Source: Lacrimispora xylanisolvens (GTDB lineage Bacteria > Bacillota > Clostridia > Lachnospirales > Lachnospiraceae). Taken from it: a DNA stretch of 64,000 bases. The translations under genes were made by a program, and so were the position numbers. Shown piece by piece: positions 1 through 8,439 of this stretch; within the stretch, counting starts at the first letter, position 1, and each line of letters opens with the position of its first letter. Location of the stretch: positions 61,234 through 125,233 of the forward strand of contig NZ_PTJA01000017.1 in NCBI RefSeq assembly GCF_002934545.1, written 5' to 3'. The notes under the pieces are model-generated. The model saw nothing but the letters and a program-made list of their open reading frames with translations, ran no database searches and had not been told where the DNA came from.

Positions 1-265
1 CTGCTTTGATCTTTTCGATCTCAGCTCCACCCTTACCGATTACTACACCTGGTTTTGCTGTGTGGATAACAACTTTAACGCGGTCAGATGCACGTTCAAT
101 TTCAATATTAGAAATGCCGGCGCTGTATAATTTCTTCTTCAGGAATTTTCTGATCGCATAGTCTTCTACTAAGTTGTCTGCGAAATCAGCTTCAGCATAC
201 CATTTTGAGTCCCAGTCTTTAATAACACCGACTCTTAAGCCGTGTGGATTAACTTTCTGTCCCAT
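1..265 (-). CDS. rpsC: 30S ribosomal protein S3 (partial, C-terminus beyond left edge)
   Basis: Encodes the N-terminal ~88 residues of uS3, a small-subunit head protein at the mRNA entry channel. The start ATG is at 263-265 ([14 protein letters not shown]), preceded by an AAGGAGG-type ribosome-binding site. The KH-domain loop motif GVVIGKGG is visible near the cut end. It follows rplV by about 11 bases in the S10 operon. The window edge truncates the gene; there is no sign of a biological break. Confidence 0.96.
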   Translation of the reverse strand, partial: MGQKVNPHGLRVGVIKDWDSKWYAEADFADNLVEDYAIRKFLKKKLYSAGISNIEIERASDRVKVVIHTAKPGVVIGKGGAEIEKIKA

Positions 266-276
266 TATTTGCCTCC

Positions 277-663
277 TTATCTTTCATTAAGCACGATGGT
301 GATGTGGCTCATTCTCTTTTCGATTCTGTAAGCGCGGCCCTGTGCTCTTGGTTTTACTCTCTTCATTGTCGGTCCCTTGTTTGCAAAACACTCTTCTACA
401 TAAAGTTTTGCAGGGTCCATACCGTTATTGTTCTCAGCATTTGCGATGGCTGATTTTAATAACTTCTCTATTAAAGTAGAAGCATATCTGGGATTGTAAG
501 TTACAATACCAAGTGCTGAAACAGCATCTTTGCCTCTGATGGCATCTAATACAAAGCATGCCTTCTGAACTGAAACCCTAGCATAGGATAACTTTGCTGA
601 CGGTCTTGTGTCCTTCTGGGCATTTCTTTCTCTCTTAATCTGGCTTCTATGTCCCTTAGCCAT
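277..663 (-). CDS. rplV: 50S ribosomal protein L22
   Basis: uL22, 128 aa, contributes the long beta-hairpin that lines the peptide exit tunnel. The sequence begins [10 protein letters not shown] and carries the family signature around [19 protein letters not shown] near the C-terminus, where macrolide-resistance changes occur in other bacteria; nothing unusual is seen there. The ATG follows a GGAGG at good distance. It sits between rpsS and rpsC in standard S10 operon order and is surely co-transcribed. Confidence 0.97.
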   Translation of the reverse strand: MAKGHRSQIKRERNAQKDTRPSAKLSYARVSVQKACFVLDAIRGKDAVSALGIVTYNPRYASTLIEKLLKSAIANAENNNGMDPAKLYVEECFANKGPTMKRVKPRAQGRAYRIEKRMSHITIVLNER

Positions 664-740
664 TGGTGAATCCTCCTTTCAACTTTAACGCCCTTTGGGA
701 ATCCTTAAATAAGAATACCCGGAGGGTGTCTGCTTCTCTA

Positions 741-1022
741 TTACTTACGACCTGATTTCTTCTCGTCTTTTCCATGTCCTCTGTAAGTTCTGGTAGCAAC
801 GAATTCACCCAGTTTATGTCCAACCATATCCTCTGTAACATATACCGGAACGTGTTTTCTGCCATCATGAACTGCAATTGTATGTCCAACCATCTGTGGG
901 AAGATTGTAGAACGGCGAGACCAAGTCTTAATTACCTGCTTCTGTCCTGCTGCGTTCATAGCATCTACTTTTTTCAGTAAATGAGCATCTGCAAATGGTC
1001 CTTTTTTAAGTGAGCGAGCCAT
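741..1022 (-). CDS. rpsS: 30S ribosomal protein S19
   Basis: uS19, 93 aa, a head protein that partners S13. It begins [10 protein letters not shown] and contains the conserved [17 protein letters not shown] segment. The ribosome-binding site is GGAGG upstream of ATG 1020-1022. The gap to rplV is 77 bases, slightly longer than usual, with no obvious promoter or terminator, so it reads as part of one operon. Confidence 0.97.
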   Translation of the reverse strand: MARSLKKGPFADAHLLKKVDAMNAAGQKQVIKTWSRRSTIFPQMVGHTIAVHDGRKHVPVYVTEDMVGHKLGEFVATRTYRGHGKDEKKSGRK

Positions 1023-1041
1023 AGGTTCTAACCTCCTTCAT

Positions 1042-1890
1042 TTATTTAACGGTCTTTCCATCTCTTCTTCTAACGATTAATCTGTTAGACTGCTTGTTTT
1101 TCTTTCTGGTCTTTAAGCCAAGTGCTGGTTTGCCCCATGGTGTAGATGGACCTGGACGGCCGATACCAGTCTTACCTTCACCACCACCGTGTGGATGGTC
1201 ATTCGGGTTCATAACGGAACCGCGAACTGTAGGACGGAATCCCATGTGACGTTTTCTACCAGCTTTACCGATATTGATCAGGTTATGATCACCATTACCT
1301 ACAACACCGATGGTAGCTCTGCAGTTGATTGGAACCATTCTCATTTCGCCGGAAGGTAAACGAAGAGTTGCATATTTTCCTTCTTTCGCCATTAACTGTG
1401 CGCTGTTACCAGCAGAACGAACCAGCTGTCCGCCTTTTCCTGGGTAAAGCTCAATGTTATGAACCTGAGCACCAACCGGGATATTGCTTAATGGAAGGCA
1501 GTTACCTACTCTTGCTTCTGCAGTCTCGCCGCTCATAACAGTCATTCCGTCTGTTAAACCAGCTGGAGCAAGGATATAAGCCTTTGTTCCGTCTACATAG
1601 CTGATCAGTGCGATATTAGCAGTTCTGTTCGGATCGTATTCAACGCCGATGACAGTTGCTGCAATGCCGTCCTTGCTGTTTCTCTTAAAGTCAATGATTC
1701 TATATTTTCTTTTAACGCCGCCTCCGCGATGTCTAACAGTAATTTTACCCTGGTTATTACGGCCGGCTGTTTTCTTAATAGTTTTGCTGATTAAGGATTT
1801 CTCAGGAGTTGACTTTGTGATTTCGCTGAAATCAGATCCGGTCATTTGTCTTCTGGAAGGGGTATATGGGTTATACTTTTTGATTCCCAT
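1042..1890 (-). CDS. rplB: 50S ribosomal protein L2
   Basis: uL2, 282 aa, a core peptidyl-transferase-centre protein. The start is [17 protein letters not shown], and the C-terminal motif [14 protein letters not shown] holds the conserved histidine near the catalytic centre. Length is typical for Firmicutes (about 275-282). A 121-base gap separates it from rplW upstream; no terminator is seen in that gap. Confidence 0.98.
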   Translation of the reverse strand: MGIKKYNPYTPSRRQMTGSDFSEITKSTPEKSLISKTIKKTAGRNNQGKITVRHRGGGVKRKYRIIDFKRNSKDGIAATVIGVEYDPNRTANIALISYVDGTKAYILAPAGLTDGMTVMSGETAEARVGNCLPLSNIPVGAQVHNIELYPGKGGQLVRSAGNSAQLMAKEGKYATLRLPSGEMRMVPINCRATIGVVGNGDHNLINIGKAGRKRHMGFRPTVRGSVMNPNDHPHGGGEGKTGIGRPGPSTPWGKPALGLKTRKKNKQSNRLIVRRRDGKTVK

Positions 1891-2011
1891 TTTGTATCTC
1901 CTTTCAACGCCACCTGGCGTATCTTGTTTATTGTGATATAATGTTCATCACTCAGGTAACTGAAAATCGTTGACGCCGGGCCCGAATCACTTCCTGCCAA
2001 GCGTTCCGATC

Positions 2012-2311
2012 TTACAGTCCTTCGAAAATCTCGATATCTTTGCTGTCAGCTGTTAACTGAACAATTGCTTTCTTAGTCTTAGATGTCTTACCGAAGGTTG
2101 TTCCTCTTCTTTTGGTCTTTCCATCTAAGTTCATGGTGTTCACGCTGGCTACCTTGGTGCCTGGGAACATCTTTTCAACAGCTTCCTTGATCATCGTCTT
2201 ATTCGCATCTGTGTGCACTAAAAATGTGTACTTTTTAGAAGCCATAGCGTTCATGCTCTTCTCAGTTACGATTGGTTTCTGAATCACGTCGTAATATTTA
2301 ATATCTGCCAT
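2012..2311 (-). CDS. rplW: 50S ribosomal protein L23
   Basis: uL23, 99 aa, lies at the tunnel exit and docks trigger factor and SRP. It shows the family pattern (PIVTEKSM near the N-terminus, [11 protein letters not shown], a KTKRRG loop). Its ATG overlaps the rplD stop codon (TAATG), so the two are translationally coupled. The ribosome-binding site AGGAGG lies inside the end of rplD. Confidence 0.97.
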   Translation of the reverse strand: MADIKYYDVIQKPIVTEKSMNAMASKKYTFLVHTDANKTMIKEAVEKMFPGTKVASVNTMNLDGKTKRRGTTFGKTSKTKKAIVQLTADSKDIEIFEGL

Positions 2312-2931
2312 TATGCGTACACCTCCTCGATTGCTGCAACAGCAGTCTTGGTAGCAACAACTGTGTTATACTTTAAGATATCGTATACATTGATTGTGTT
2401 AACAAAAGCAGTCTTAACAGCAGCGATGTTTCTTGCGCTCATTACTGTGTTAGTGCTGTCATCTCCAACAACTACAAGAGCTTTGGATAACTTTAAGTTG
2501 TCTAATACAGCCTGGAACTTCTTTGTCTTGATTTCATCAAACTTTAACTCATCAACAACGATGAACTTATTCTCGTTCACTCTGCTGGTCAGTGCGGATT
2601 TCAGAGCAAGTCTTCTTTCCTTCTTGTTCAGTTTGATTGTGTAATCTCTTGGTGTTGGTGCGAATACAACTCCGCCGCCTGTCCACTGAGGAGATCTTGT
2701 TGAACCCTGTCTGGCATGACCGGTTCCTTTCTGTTTCCACGGTTTTCTACCGCCGCCGGATACTTCAGCGCGTGTTTTTGCCTTCTGCGTTCCCTGGCGC
2801 TTATTTGCAAGCTGGCTTACGACTGCCATGTGTACAAGGTGTTCATTTACTTCAACACCAAACACTGCATCGCTTAACTCTAATGTGCCAACTTCTTTAC
2901 CTTCCATATTGTAAACAGATACGTTTGCCAT
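2311..2931 (-). CDS. rplD: 50S ribosomal protein L4
   Basis: uL4, 206 aa. Its central loop reaches the exit tunnel ([17 protein letters not shown] region, intact). In several bacteria L4 also represses its own S10 operon by acting on the leader RNA; whether it does so here is unknown, but a long leader exists upstream of rpsJ. It starts [11 protein letters not shown] after an AAGGAGG site and is coupled to rplW by a one-base stop/start overlap. Confidence 0.97.
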   Translation of the reverse strand: MANVSVYNMEGKEVGTLELSDAVFGVEVNEHLVHMAVVSQLANKRQGTQKAKTRAEVSGGGRKPWKQKGTGHARQGSTRSPQWTGGGVVFAPTPRDYTIKLNKKERRLALKSALTSRVNENKFIVVDELKFDEIKTKKFQAVLDNLKLSKALVVVGDDSTNTVMSARNIAAVKTAFVNTINVYDILKYNTVVATKTAVAAIEEVYA

Positions 2932-2960
2932 CTGTGTAATCCTCCTTTCTTATAAAAGCA

Positions 2961-3596
2961 TTAGTTAGCTGCTTTTACTGTTTCCTTGATTGTTACGAGA
3001 GACTTCTTAGGTCCTGGTACAGCACCCTTAACCAGAATCAGGTTGTTTTCAACATCAACCTTAACGATTTCGAGGTTCTGGATTGTAATCTTCTTATTAC
3101 CCATCTGGCCAGGCATCTTCTTGCCTTTAAATACCTTACTTGGATCAGAAGCAGCACCGTTGGAACCAGCGTGACGATGGAACTTGGAACCGTGAGCCAT
3201 AGGTCCTCTGGACTGTCCGTGTCTCTTGATAGCACCCTGGAAACCTTTACCTTTGGAGATTGCGGTTACATCAATCTTATCGCCTGCAGCGAAGATATCA
3301 GCTTTGATTTCATCTTTTACAGAATACTCGGAAGCATTCTCTAATCTAAATTCTCTTACAAATCTCTTGTAAGATACTCCAGCCTTATTAAAATGGCCTT
3401 TTAATGGTTTGCTGACCAGTTTTTCTCTCTTGTCAACATAGCCAACCTGTACTGCACTGTAACCATCATTCTCAACTGTTTTAACCTGTGTTACTACACA
3501 AGGACCAGCCTGAAGAACTGTTACTGGAGTTAATACTCCGTTTTCATTGAAGATCTGTGTCATTCCGACTTTGGTAGCTAAAATACCCTTCTTCAT
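2961..3596 (-). CDS. rplC: 50S ribosomal protein L3
   Basis: uL3, 211 aa, has an extended loop reaching the peptidyl-transferase centre. It starts [16 protein letters not shown] after AGGAGG. The internal motif [14 protein letters not shown] and KKMPGQMG are characteristic. It is separated from rpsJ upstream by an unusually long 220-base spacer, annotated on its own. Confidence 0.97.
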   Translation of the reverse strand: MKKGILATKVGMTQIFNENGVLTPVTVLQAGPCVVTQVKTVENDGYSAVQVGYVDKREKLVSKPLKGHFNKAGVSYKRFVREFRLENASEYSVKDEIKADIFAAGDKIDVTAISKGKGFQGAIKRHGQSRGPMAHGSKFHRHAGSNGAASDPSKVFKGKKMPGQMGNKKITIQNLEIVKVDVENNLILVKGAVPGPKKSLVTIKETVKAAN

Positions 3597-3816
3597 GTTT
3601 TTACCTCCTGGTTATTAATTCTACAGCGGATTGCTTTCGCAATCATCCTAGAACAGTCCAATATACGTGGAACACTATGACTCCCGCGGCCGACTTATCC
3701 GTAATTGCTTACGTTCCGTTCCCGCCCATGGAGATGTTGATTCCTTAGAGGAAAAAGTGTTGCTTCTATATTAAAACCCTTCAGGACATTACCTAAATTG
3801 TTTCTTTCGATGAAGA
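3597..3816 (-). other. Long rpsJ-rplC intergenic spacer
   Basis: This 220-base stretch holds no gene. rpsJ and rplC are usually close together, so the gap is odd. It has a GC-rich middle (CCCGCGGCC, CCGTTCCCGCCCATGG) and ends with the rplC ribosome-binding site. I see no clean intrinsic terminator with a U-run and no consensus promoter. An RNA structure acting on downstream r-protein translation is possible but unproven. Confidence 0.5.
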
Positions 3817-4134
3817 TTATTTATTCTTCATCTTGATATCGATATACACCCCTGCCGGCATTTCCAGTCTGGATAATGCATCAACAGTTTTTTGGCTTGG
3901 TGTAATGATATCGATGAGTCTCTTATGCGTTCTCTGCTCGAACTGCTCTCTGGAATCTTTGTACTTGTGAACCGCTCTTAAGATAGTTACCACTTCCTTC
4001 TTTGTTGGTAACGGCACCGGTCCGCTCACTTTTGATCCTGTCTTTTTTACAGTGTCGATAATCTTGCCCGCAGACTGATCAACTAACTGATGATCATACG
4101 CCTTTAATGTGATTCTCATTACTTGACTTGCCAT
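3817..4134 (-). CDS. rpsJ: 30S ribosomal protein S10
   Basis: uS10 (NusE), 105 aa, is a head protein that also forms the NusB-NusE antitermination complex. I chose ATG 4132-4134 ([15 protein letters not shown]), 11 bases after AGGAGG. A longer reading extending to 4242 would put a non-conserved cysteine-rich tail on the protein and is rejected. Internal ATG 4117-4119 (MRITLKAY) would give a more typical length and is the alternative. The motifs GPVPLPTK and RTHKRLIDI are present. This is the first gene of the S10 operon. Confidence 0.96.
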   Translation of the reverse strand: MASQVMRITLKAYDHQLVDQSAGKIIDTVKKTGSKVSGPVPLPTKKEVVTILRAVHKYKDSREQFEQRTHKRLIDIITPSQKTVDALSRLEMPAGVYIDIKMKNK

Positions 4135-4356
4135 AAAAAAAGTCGCCTCCTTTTCGCACTTAGTAGAAGTACGACAAGCGGTGACTGTACACGTTCCCGT
4201 GTGTGTCATCAATGACCCACACTGACCATCCGTTTGAAACAAACAGAATTTTAAATTGTACAGTGACTTGTCGCCAGTTTCCTAACTTGACATTCGCTCC
4301 ACGGAAAACCTGCTTTTCAGCAGCAACCTCACGTTTCACAGCTATCATGCCACAGC
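4135..4356 (-). promoter_or_regulatory. S10 operon leader RNA (about 220 nt)
   Basis: This is the 5' untranslated region between the predicted transcription start (near 4356) and rpsJ. It can form several hairpins; one is visible at about 4199-4225, where GTGTGGGTCA and TGACACACAC face each other around TTGA. Long S10 leaders are known L4-dependent autoregulators in some bacteria. That role is only an inference here. Confidence 0.6.
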
Positions 4357-4362
4357 CTTAAC

Positions 4363-4391
4363 AGAATACCATATTTTCCATGGTAATGCAA
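4363..4391 (-). promoter_or_regulatory. SigA-type promoter of the S10 operon
   Basis: The -35 is TTGCAT (4386-4391) and the -10 is TATTCT (4363-4368), with a 17-base spacer. It lies just downstream of the terminator of the neighbouring wall-binding gene. It gives the S10 operon its own promoter although tuf lies upstream on the same strand at a distance. Confidence 0.8.
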
Positions 4392-4401
4392 GTACTTTTT
4401 T

Positions 4402-4442
4402 CAAAAAAAACGCAAAATCTTTTTTTCTCAGATTCTGCGCTT
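4402..4442 (-). terminator. Intrinsic terminator of the 4458-5810 gene
   Basis: A hairpin of CGCAGAATCT (4430-4439) and AGATTTTGCG (4411-4420, one G-U pair) is followed by an eight- to nine-base U-run on the minus strand. It insulates the S10 promoter from the upstream gene. Confidence 0.88.
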
Positions 4443-4457
4443 TTTTATGGAATTTAT

Positions 4458-5810
4458 TCACTTCCAGGCTGGTTCCGAAGGTTCTTTCCCTTCATTCCCA
4501 GAGGGGTTTTCCTCATCTACTTTTAACAGTGTACCGTTGCTTCCTGTCTTATATTTCACACCATCTGCACTTTTTACCGTTGTACTCTTGGACACCTTAC
4601 CTGATGTACTAACAACATATGTAGTTCTGGTACTTCCTGTAGGAATGGAGATGGGCTCATATTTGTTGCCCTCGTCTGCACACTGAAGTTTTCCCATGTA
4701 GTAGAGATAACCATCCTTAACGCCGGTATACCCTCTTCCGCTGTCACTGAAATAATAGGTACTATCGTTTCCGTCACCTTCCGTTACCTTGACTTTTCCC
4801 TTTTGCATGCTGCTGGTCTTCTTATCTCCGAAATAGAATGCCGTATACTCAGAGCTGCTTCCTATTCTGATCTTCTGAAGTCCATATACAGGAACACCCA
4901 GTTCATTAAACAGATATGTCTTATCTTTTATCTTCACCAGGTTGGATGTACTTGCCTCTCCTTCTTTCGGACCGGCTTTTGGAATTCCCGTACTGGAAAA
5001 ATAAAACCACTCCACGCTTTCTTCATATCCGCTTATATCATGTGGCGGCTCTGTGGAAAACCAGCCTTCCTGCAGCTTTCCATTGGTGTTATAATATTTA
5101 TAATTCTGGATTTCATATTCTGCATTATCAACTCCGACTTTCTTCCAGCCAGTCTGAAGTGCACCCCTGTCATCGAAGCAGTAAGCAGTTCCGTCAATCT
5201 TATAAGTGCCATAATCTCCGGAGAAATCCTTTGGTACATACTTTTTACCGTTCTCACTAAAATAGTACCAGTTTTTTCCGTCATCGGTATCTCCAGGTGT
5301 AACACGGCCTTCGTCGTTGCTGTCCGGCGGATAAAGCTTCTGCCAGCCTGTCTTCATAACTCCGTCTGCTCCGGTATAATACATGTCATCAAGGATCCAG
5401 CCTGTCTGCATCTCACCATTGGAATCAAAGTAGTACCACTTATTGTCGATTTTAGACCAGTTGTCCATAATCGCTTTCCCACTGCTGCCAAAATAATACC
5501 ACTTATAATCACTGCTTCCCGAATCCTTGAACTTCATCCATTTATCCGTTACAAGAATTCCGTTGGAATCCATATAATAAGTGTTCTCAACCCAGGTGTT
5601 GACTGCCATCTCACCATTGCTGTTTAAATATCTCCACAAATTATCCGCACCTTTTTTCCAGGTGTTGCTTACTTTGCCGCCGCTTGAATCATAATACACC
5701 CAGGTACTTCCCGCCTGTGCCCACCCCTCGGCCGCCCATGCGTCCAAAGATGAAGCTCCGACTGTCAGCATGGCAGCTGCTGCCAGTACAATGAGACCTT
5801 TTCTTTTCAT
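4458..5810 (-). CDS. Secreted choline-binding-type cell wall repeat protein (paralog 1)
   Basis: 450 aa. A Sec signal peptide (MKRKGLIVLAAAAML..., cleavage near residue 26-27) is followed almost entirely by aromatic/glycine repeats of about 20 residues (GW...WVYYD, WYYFGSSGKA, WYYFDSNGEMQTGW), the CW_binding_1/choline-binding fold. No catalytic domain, LPXTG or lipobox is seen. The C-terminal ~100 residues form a module (TGVKDGYLYYMGKL, then SGKVS...) also found in the proteins at 8440-9903 and 48422-50173. It presumably binds wall polymers non-covalently; the ligand in Clostridia is not established. The start follows AAGGAG by 8 bases. Confidence 0.87.
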   Translation of the reverse strand: MKRKGLIVLAAAAMLTVGASSLDAWAAEGWAQAGSTWVYYDSSGGKVSNTWKKGADNLWRYLNSNGEMAVNTWVENTYYMDSNGILVTDKWMKFKDSGSSDYKWYYFGSSGKAIMDNWSKIDNKWYYFDSNGEMQTGWILDDMYYTGADGVMKTGWQKLYPPDSNDEGRVTPGDTDDGKNWYYFSENGKKYVPKDFSGDYGTYKIDGTAYCFDDRGALQTGWKKVGVDNAEYEIQNYKYYNTNGKLQEGWFSTEPPHDISGYEESVEWFYFSSTGIPKAGPKEGEASTSNLVKIKDKTYLFNELGVPVYGLQKIRIGSSSEYTAFYFGDKKTSSMQKGKVKVTEGDGNDSTYYFSDSGRGYTGVKDGYLYYMGKLQCADEGNKYEPISIPTGSTRTTYVVSTSGKVSKSTTVKSADGVKYKTGSNGTLLKVDEENPSGNEGKEPSEPAWK

Positions 5811-5851
5811 ATCTTCACTCCTTACAGGGATTTCCTTTTTTACTATAATTT

Positions 5852-5880
5852 ATTTTAACAATTAATCTAAGATTATTCAA
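5852..5880 (-). promoter_or_regulatory. Promoter of wall-binding repeat gene 1
   Basis: -35 TTGAAT (5875-5880), 17-base spacer, -10 TAAAAT (5852-5857), with start codon about 40 bases downstream. The flanks are AT-rich. There is no copy of the TTCAAGG direct repeat that precedes paralog 2. Confidence 0.7.
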
Positions 5881-5944
5881 CTGTTTTAATCTTTCAATTC
5901 TATTACAAAATTATTGCTGTATTAAAATCCCATAAAACGGGCTG

Positions 5945-5993
5945 AAAAAGGCAGTGCCGGCGTGGATTTTAATTAACCCCCTCCGTCACTGCC
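5945..5993 (-). terminator. Terminator of the cysteine-rich peptide gene
   Basis: GGCAGTG (5987-5993) pairs with CACTGCC (5950-5956), with additional inner pairs, followed by TTTTT on the minus strand. It supports a real transcription unit for the short Cys-rich gene just upstream. Confidence 0.8.
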
Positions 5994-6021
5994 AGTTTAT
6001 CTGATCTATTTAAAATGCAGT

Positions 6022-6216
6022 TTATCTGCAGCAGTTATTTCTCCTGCAGCAATTATTGCAACCTCTGCATGATCCGCACCTTCTGCAGCACCGGTTATTG
6101 CAGCATCGATTACAGCCGTTACTGCAGATCCAGCCGCAGCCGTTACATCCCCGCCAGTTGCACCAGCAATTGCATCCACAGCAACCGAAAGAAAATCCCA
6201 TCCGGAAACAGCCCAT
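6022..6216 (-). CDS. Small, extremely cysteine-rich peptide
   Basis: 64 aa with 21 cysteines (33%), 10 arginines, no lysine and no acidic residue. Cysteines occur as CC pairs and CxC/CxxC (CCGCNCWC, CNRCC, CRGCNNCC). I do not recognise a family. Coding support: ATG 6214-6216 follows AGAGGTG at a usable distance, a promoter-like sequence lies upstream, a hairpin terminator lies downstream, and synonymous codons vary. There is no signal peptide. The composition suggests metal binding or a disulfide-linked structural/spore component; this is inference. It is divergent from the methyltransferase at 6373 and shares a palindrome with it. Confidence 0.62.
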   Translation of the reverse strand: MGCFRMGFSFGCCGCNCWCNWRGCNGCGWICSNGCNRCCNNRCCRRCGSCRGCNNCCRRNNCCR

Positions 6217-6240
6217 AAGTCTTACACCTCTTTACTTAGC

Positions 6241-6272
6241 ATTATACTATAATATATAGAACCATCAGACAA
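6241..6272 (-). promoter_or_regulatory. Putative promoter of the Cys-rich peptide gene
   Basis: -35 TTGTCT (6267-6272). Possible -10 elements are TAGTAT (6244-6249, 17-base spacer) or TATAAT (6241-6246, 20-base spacer). The -35 overlaps the palindrome at 6270-6288. Confidence 0.5.
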
Positions 6273-6288
6273 GGTGTGAATCACCTTG
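6270..6288. promoter_or_regulatory. 19-bp palindrome between divergent promoters (candidate operator)
   Basis: CAAGGTG-TGAAT-CACCTTG is a perfect 7-bp inverted repeat. It overlaps the -35 boxes of both divergent genes (TTGTCT leftward, TTGACG rightward). No U-run follows, so it is not a terminator. Size and position fit a dimeric repressor site. Confidence 0.6.
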
Positions 6289-6314
6289 ACGCTAAAAGCT
6301 CCATCCAGTATAAT
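6286..6314 (+). promoter_or_regulatory. Promoter of the methyltransferase gene
   Basis: -35 TTGACG (6286-6291), 17-base spacer, -10 TATAAT (6309-6314). The first bases of the -35 lie in the palindrome 6270-6288. Confidence 0.78.
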
Positions 6315-6372
6315 CATAGAATCATAAAGATAAAATAATTGTATTTATATAGAAAGAAAGGCGGCATCAAGT

Positions 6373-7242
6373 ATGTGGATTGCAGACGGCTGGAAAGATT
6401 ATGAAGTGATAGATTGTTCTGAGGGGGAAAAATTAGAACGGTGGGGCAACTACCTTCTGGTTCGTCCTGACCCTCAGGTCATCTGGTCTACCCCGAAGAA
6501 AGAAACCGGCTGGACAAAAATGAACGGCCATTACCACCGCAGTGCAAAAGGCGGCGGGGAATGGGAATTCTTTCATCTGCCGGAACAGTGGACCATCAGC
6601 TATAAGGAATTAACCTTTCAGTTAAAGCCCTTCAGCTTTAAACATACCGGACTCTTTCCGGAACAGGCCGCAAACTGGGACTGGTTTAGTGATAAGATAA
6701 AAAAGGCTGGACGACCAGTGAAAGTGCTGAATTTATTTGCTTACACAGGCGGAGCAACTCTGGCTGCTGCTCAGGCAGGAGCTCAGGTTACTCATGTGGA
6801 CGCTTCGAAAGGCATGGTGGGCTGGGCCAAGGAAAATGCCCGCTCATCAGGGCTTGAATCTGCCTCCATCCGGTGGATCGTGGATGACTGTGTAAAATTT
6901 GTTGAACGGGAAATCAGAAGAGGCAACCATTATGATGCCATTATTATGGATCCTCCGTCTTATGGCAGGGGACCAAAAGGGGAGATCTGGAAGATCGAAG
7001 ATTCCATTTATCCCTTCGTAAAGCTTTGTTCCCAGCTCTTATCTGACACCCCGTTATTCTTCCTTATCAACTCCTATACAACAGGACTGGCTCCGTCTGT
7101 ATTGTCTTATATGATTTCCACGGAGATCACCAGCAAATTCGGCGGAAGTGTTCAGTCTGATGAAGTTGGACTCCCAGTGAAAAGTTCTGGACTTATCCTT
7201 CCATGCGGAGCTTCCGGAAGATGGTCTGCTGACCGTACTTAG
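6373..7242 (+). CDS. Class I SAM-dependent methyltransferase (RlmI/RlmK-like)
   Basis: 289 aa. The Rossmann-type SAM site is VLNLFAYTGGATLAA (motif I, near residue 120), followed by the VTHVDASKGMVGWAKEN acidic-loop strand and the catalytic-type motif IIMDPPSYGRG. This matches the COG1092 group, which includes 23S rRNA methyltransferases, but it lacks an N-terminal PUA domain, so the substrate is unknown. The start ATG follows AAAGGCGG. It converges with the acyltransferase gene, the two stops being 12 bases apart. No maturation role for the divergent Cys-rich peptide can be claimed. Confidence 0.85.
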   Translation: MWIADGWKDYEVIDCSEGEKLERWGNYLLVRPDPQVIWSTPKKETGWTKMNGHYHRSAKGGGEWEFFHLPEQWTISYKELTFQLKPFSFKHTGLFPEQAANWDWFSDKIKKAGRPVKVLNLFAYTGGATLAAAQAGAQVTHVDASKGMVGWAKENARSSGLESASIRWIVDDCVKFVEREIRRGNHYDAIIMDPPSYGRGPKGEIWKIEDSIYPFVKLCSQLLSDTPLFFLINSYTTGLAPSVLSYMISTEITSKFGGSVQSDEVGLPVKSSGLILPCGASGRWSADRT

Positions 7243-7253
7243 TATCATTGAGA

Positions 7254-8291
7254 TCAACGTCCTCCATTCAGAAGGAACCAGAGCTGGGGAAGATATTTTC
7301 TTAAAAAGGAACCCACAGCGCAGCTGAAAAGAATACAAAAAACCGGCATAATGATATAAAGGCCGAGAGAAATAGCCGGAATAGGCGGGAGCAGCAATGC
7401 TCCCGTTTTATTAATTAACCTTACAACGGAAAAATGCGTGGCATACAGAAAGAAATTTTGTTTCATCCAGTTACCCGCTTCTTTTAAATATCTGCCTGGA
7501 ACCATCAGCCACAGGCTCACAGGCATCAAAAGACGGAAGCATACAGTGGATGCCGCAATTTCCCCCTTAACATTACCGGGAATGTCAATGATTACTACCA
7601 GGCAGGCGGCAAGAAAGAGAACTGCCCCGGCGGCAATACCCCGGCGGCTAAATGAATTCTCTGCAATCGCTTTCCCATGCAAAGCCGCATATGCCCCAAA
7701 CGAATAATAAAACAGGGCATCCAGGTTTAAGAAAGGAAGTGCGCCGCCCAGATAAATAGAACCGAGAATTCCTGCCAGTACCAGCCTGCCAACGGTTTTT
7801 TTCCTCATGGCAATGTAGATAACCGGTGCCAGAAAAACCAGCAGGATCAACTGGTGCAAATACCAGAAAACATAATTATAAGAATAAAAAAGCACTGCCT
7901 GAACGGCTTCCTTTCCATTTAAGGGAATTCTGCCCTTACCAATTATGGTAGAAATAAAAGGGATTCTGCTGCCGACAGCATATCCAAGATAATAAAGAGA
8001 GTTCCATATAATATAAGGAACTAAAATGCTTCGTATCCTGGATTTCCATTTTACCCAAATCTGCTTTAGTGTAAATCCACGAAAGAATAAATAAGAAGAA
8101 ATCAAAAAAAATCCGGGAACTGAAATTTGTGCCACTGTATCTCCCCAGAATCGTTCCAACCAGTCAATCCGGTAGCCTAAACCGGTTTTTCCTAAAAATA
8201 GAACCGCATTATATGAATGAACCCAAATCACCAGGATACTGAAAAGAAATGTAAACCAGACAATTTTATTACGAAAATATTTTTCTTCCAT
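7254..8291 (-). CDS. Acyltransferase family 3 membrane protein
   Basis: 345 aa, integral membrane, about ten hydrophobic segments. The N-terminus (NKIVWFTFLFSILVIWVHSYN) carries the histidine typical of acyltransferase-3 proteins, which O-acetylate surface polysaccharides, peptidoglycan or secondary metabolites. The start is ATG 8289-8291 after AGGAGG; an upstream extension (MCDKIIDMLCEEDP) lacks a ribosome-binding site. It stands alone between the methyltransferase and wall-binding paralog 2, so the substrate cannot be read from context. Confidence 0.82.
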   Translation of the reverse strand: MEEKYFRNKIVWFTFLFSILVIWVHSYNAVLFLGKTGLGYRIDWLERFWGDTVAQISVPGFFLISSYLFFRGFTLKQIWVKWKSRIRSILVPYIIWNSLYYLGYAVGSRIPFISTIIGKGRIPLNGKEAVQAVLFYSYNYVFWYLHQLILLVFLAPVIYIAMRKKTVGRLVLAGILGSIYLGGALPFLNLDALFYYSFGAYAALHGKAIAENSFSRRGIAAGAVLFLAACLVVIIDIPGNVKGEIAASTVCFRLLMPVSLWLMVPGRYLKEAGNWMKQNFFLYATHFSVVRLINKTGALLLPPIPAISLGLYIIMPVFCILFSCAVGSFLRKYLPQLWFLLNGGR

Positions 8292-8380
8292 TGGGTCCTC
8301 CTCACAAAGCATATCTATTATTTTATCACACAAAATGAAGTTCTATCAATCCTTGTTTACCATGAAACAGAATAAAAATA

Positions 8381-8419
8381 AGAAAAAGATCAGCAGGTCC
8401 AGCCCATTGATCTTTTTCT
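8381..8419 (-). terminator. Terminator of wall-binding repeat gene 2
   Basis: AGAAAAAGATCA and TGATCTTTTTCT form a 12-bp stem immediately after the gene at 8440; the stem's 3' arm supplies the U-rich tail. It could also work on the other strand. Confidence 0.75.
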
Positions 8420-8439
8420 CTGTACTATTAATAAGCAAG

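Noticed and set aside
4135..4242. N-terminal extension of S10
   Set aside because: S10 is about 102-105 aa; the extension crosses the AGGAGG of the MASQV start and is not r-protein-like.
4803..5627. Long open frame on the plus strand opposite wall-binding gene 1
   Set aside because: Antisense to a well-supported repeat gene; its hydrophobic composition comes from the complement of aromatic/glycine codons, with no ribosome-binding site. The similar frame at 49229-49990 is rejected for the same reason.
6015..6259. Plus-strand open frames opposite the Cys-rich peptide
   Set aside because: No ribosome-binding site; they are shadows of the repetitive TGC-rich coding strand.
6022..7242. Cys-rich peptide plus methyltransferase as a modified-peptide (RiPP) system
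   Set aside because: The methyltransferase belongs to an rRNA-type group. There is no protease, transporter or radical-SAM/dehydratase gene nearby; the link is only a shared operator candidate.
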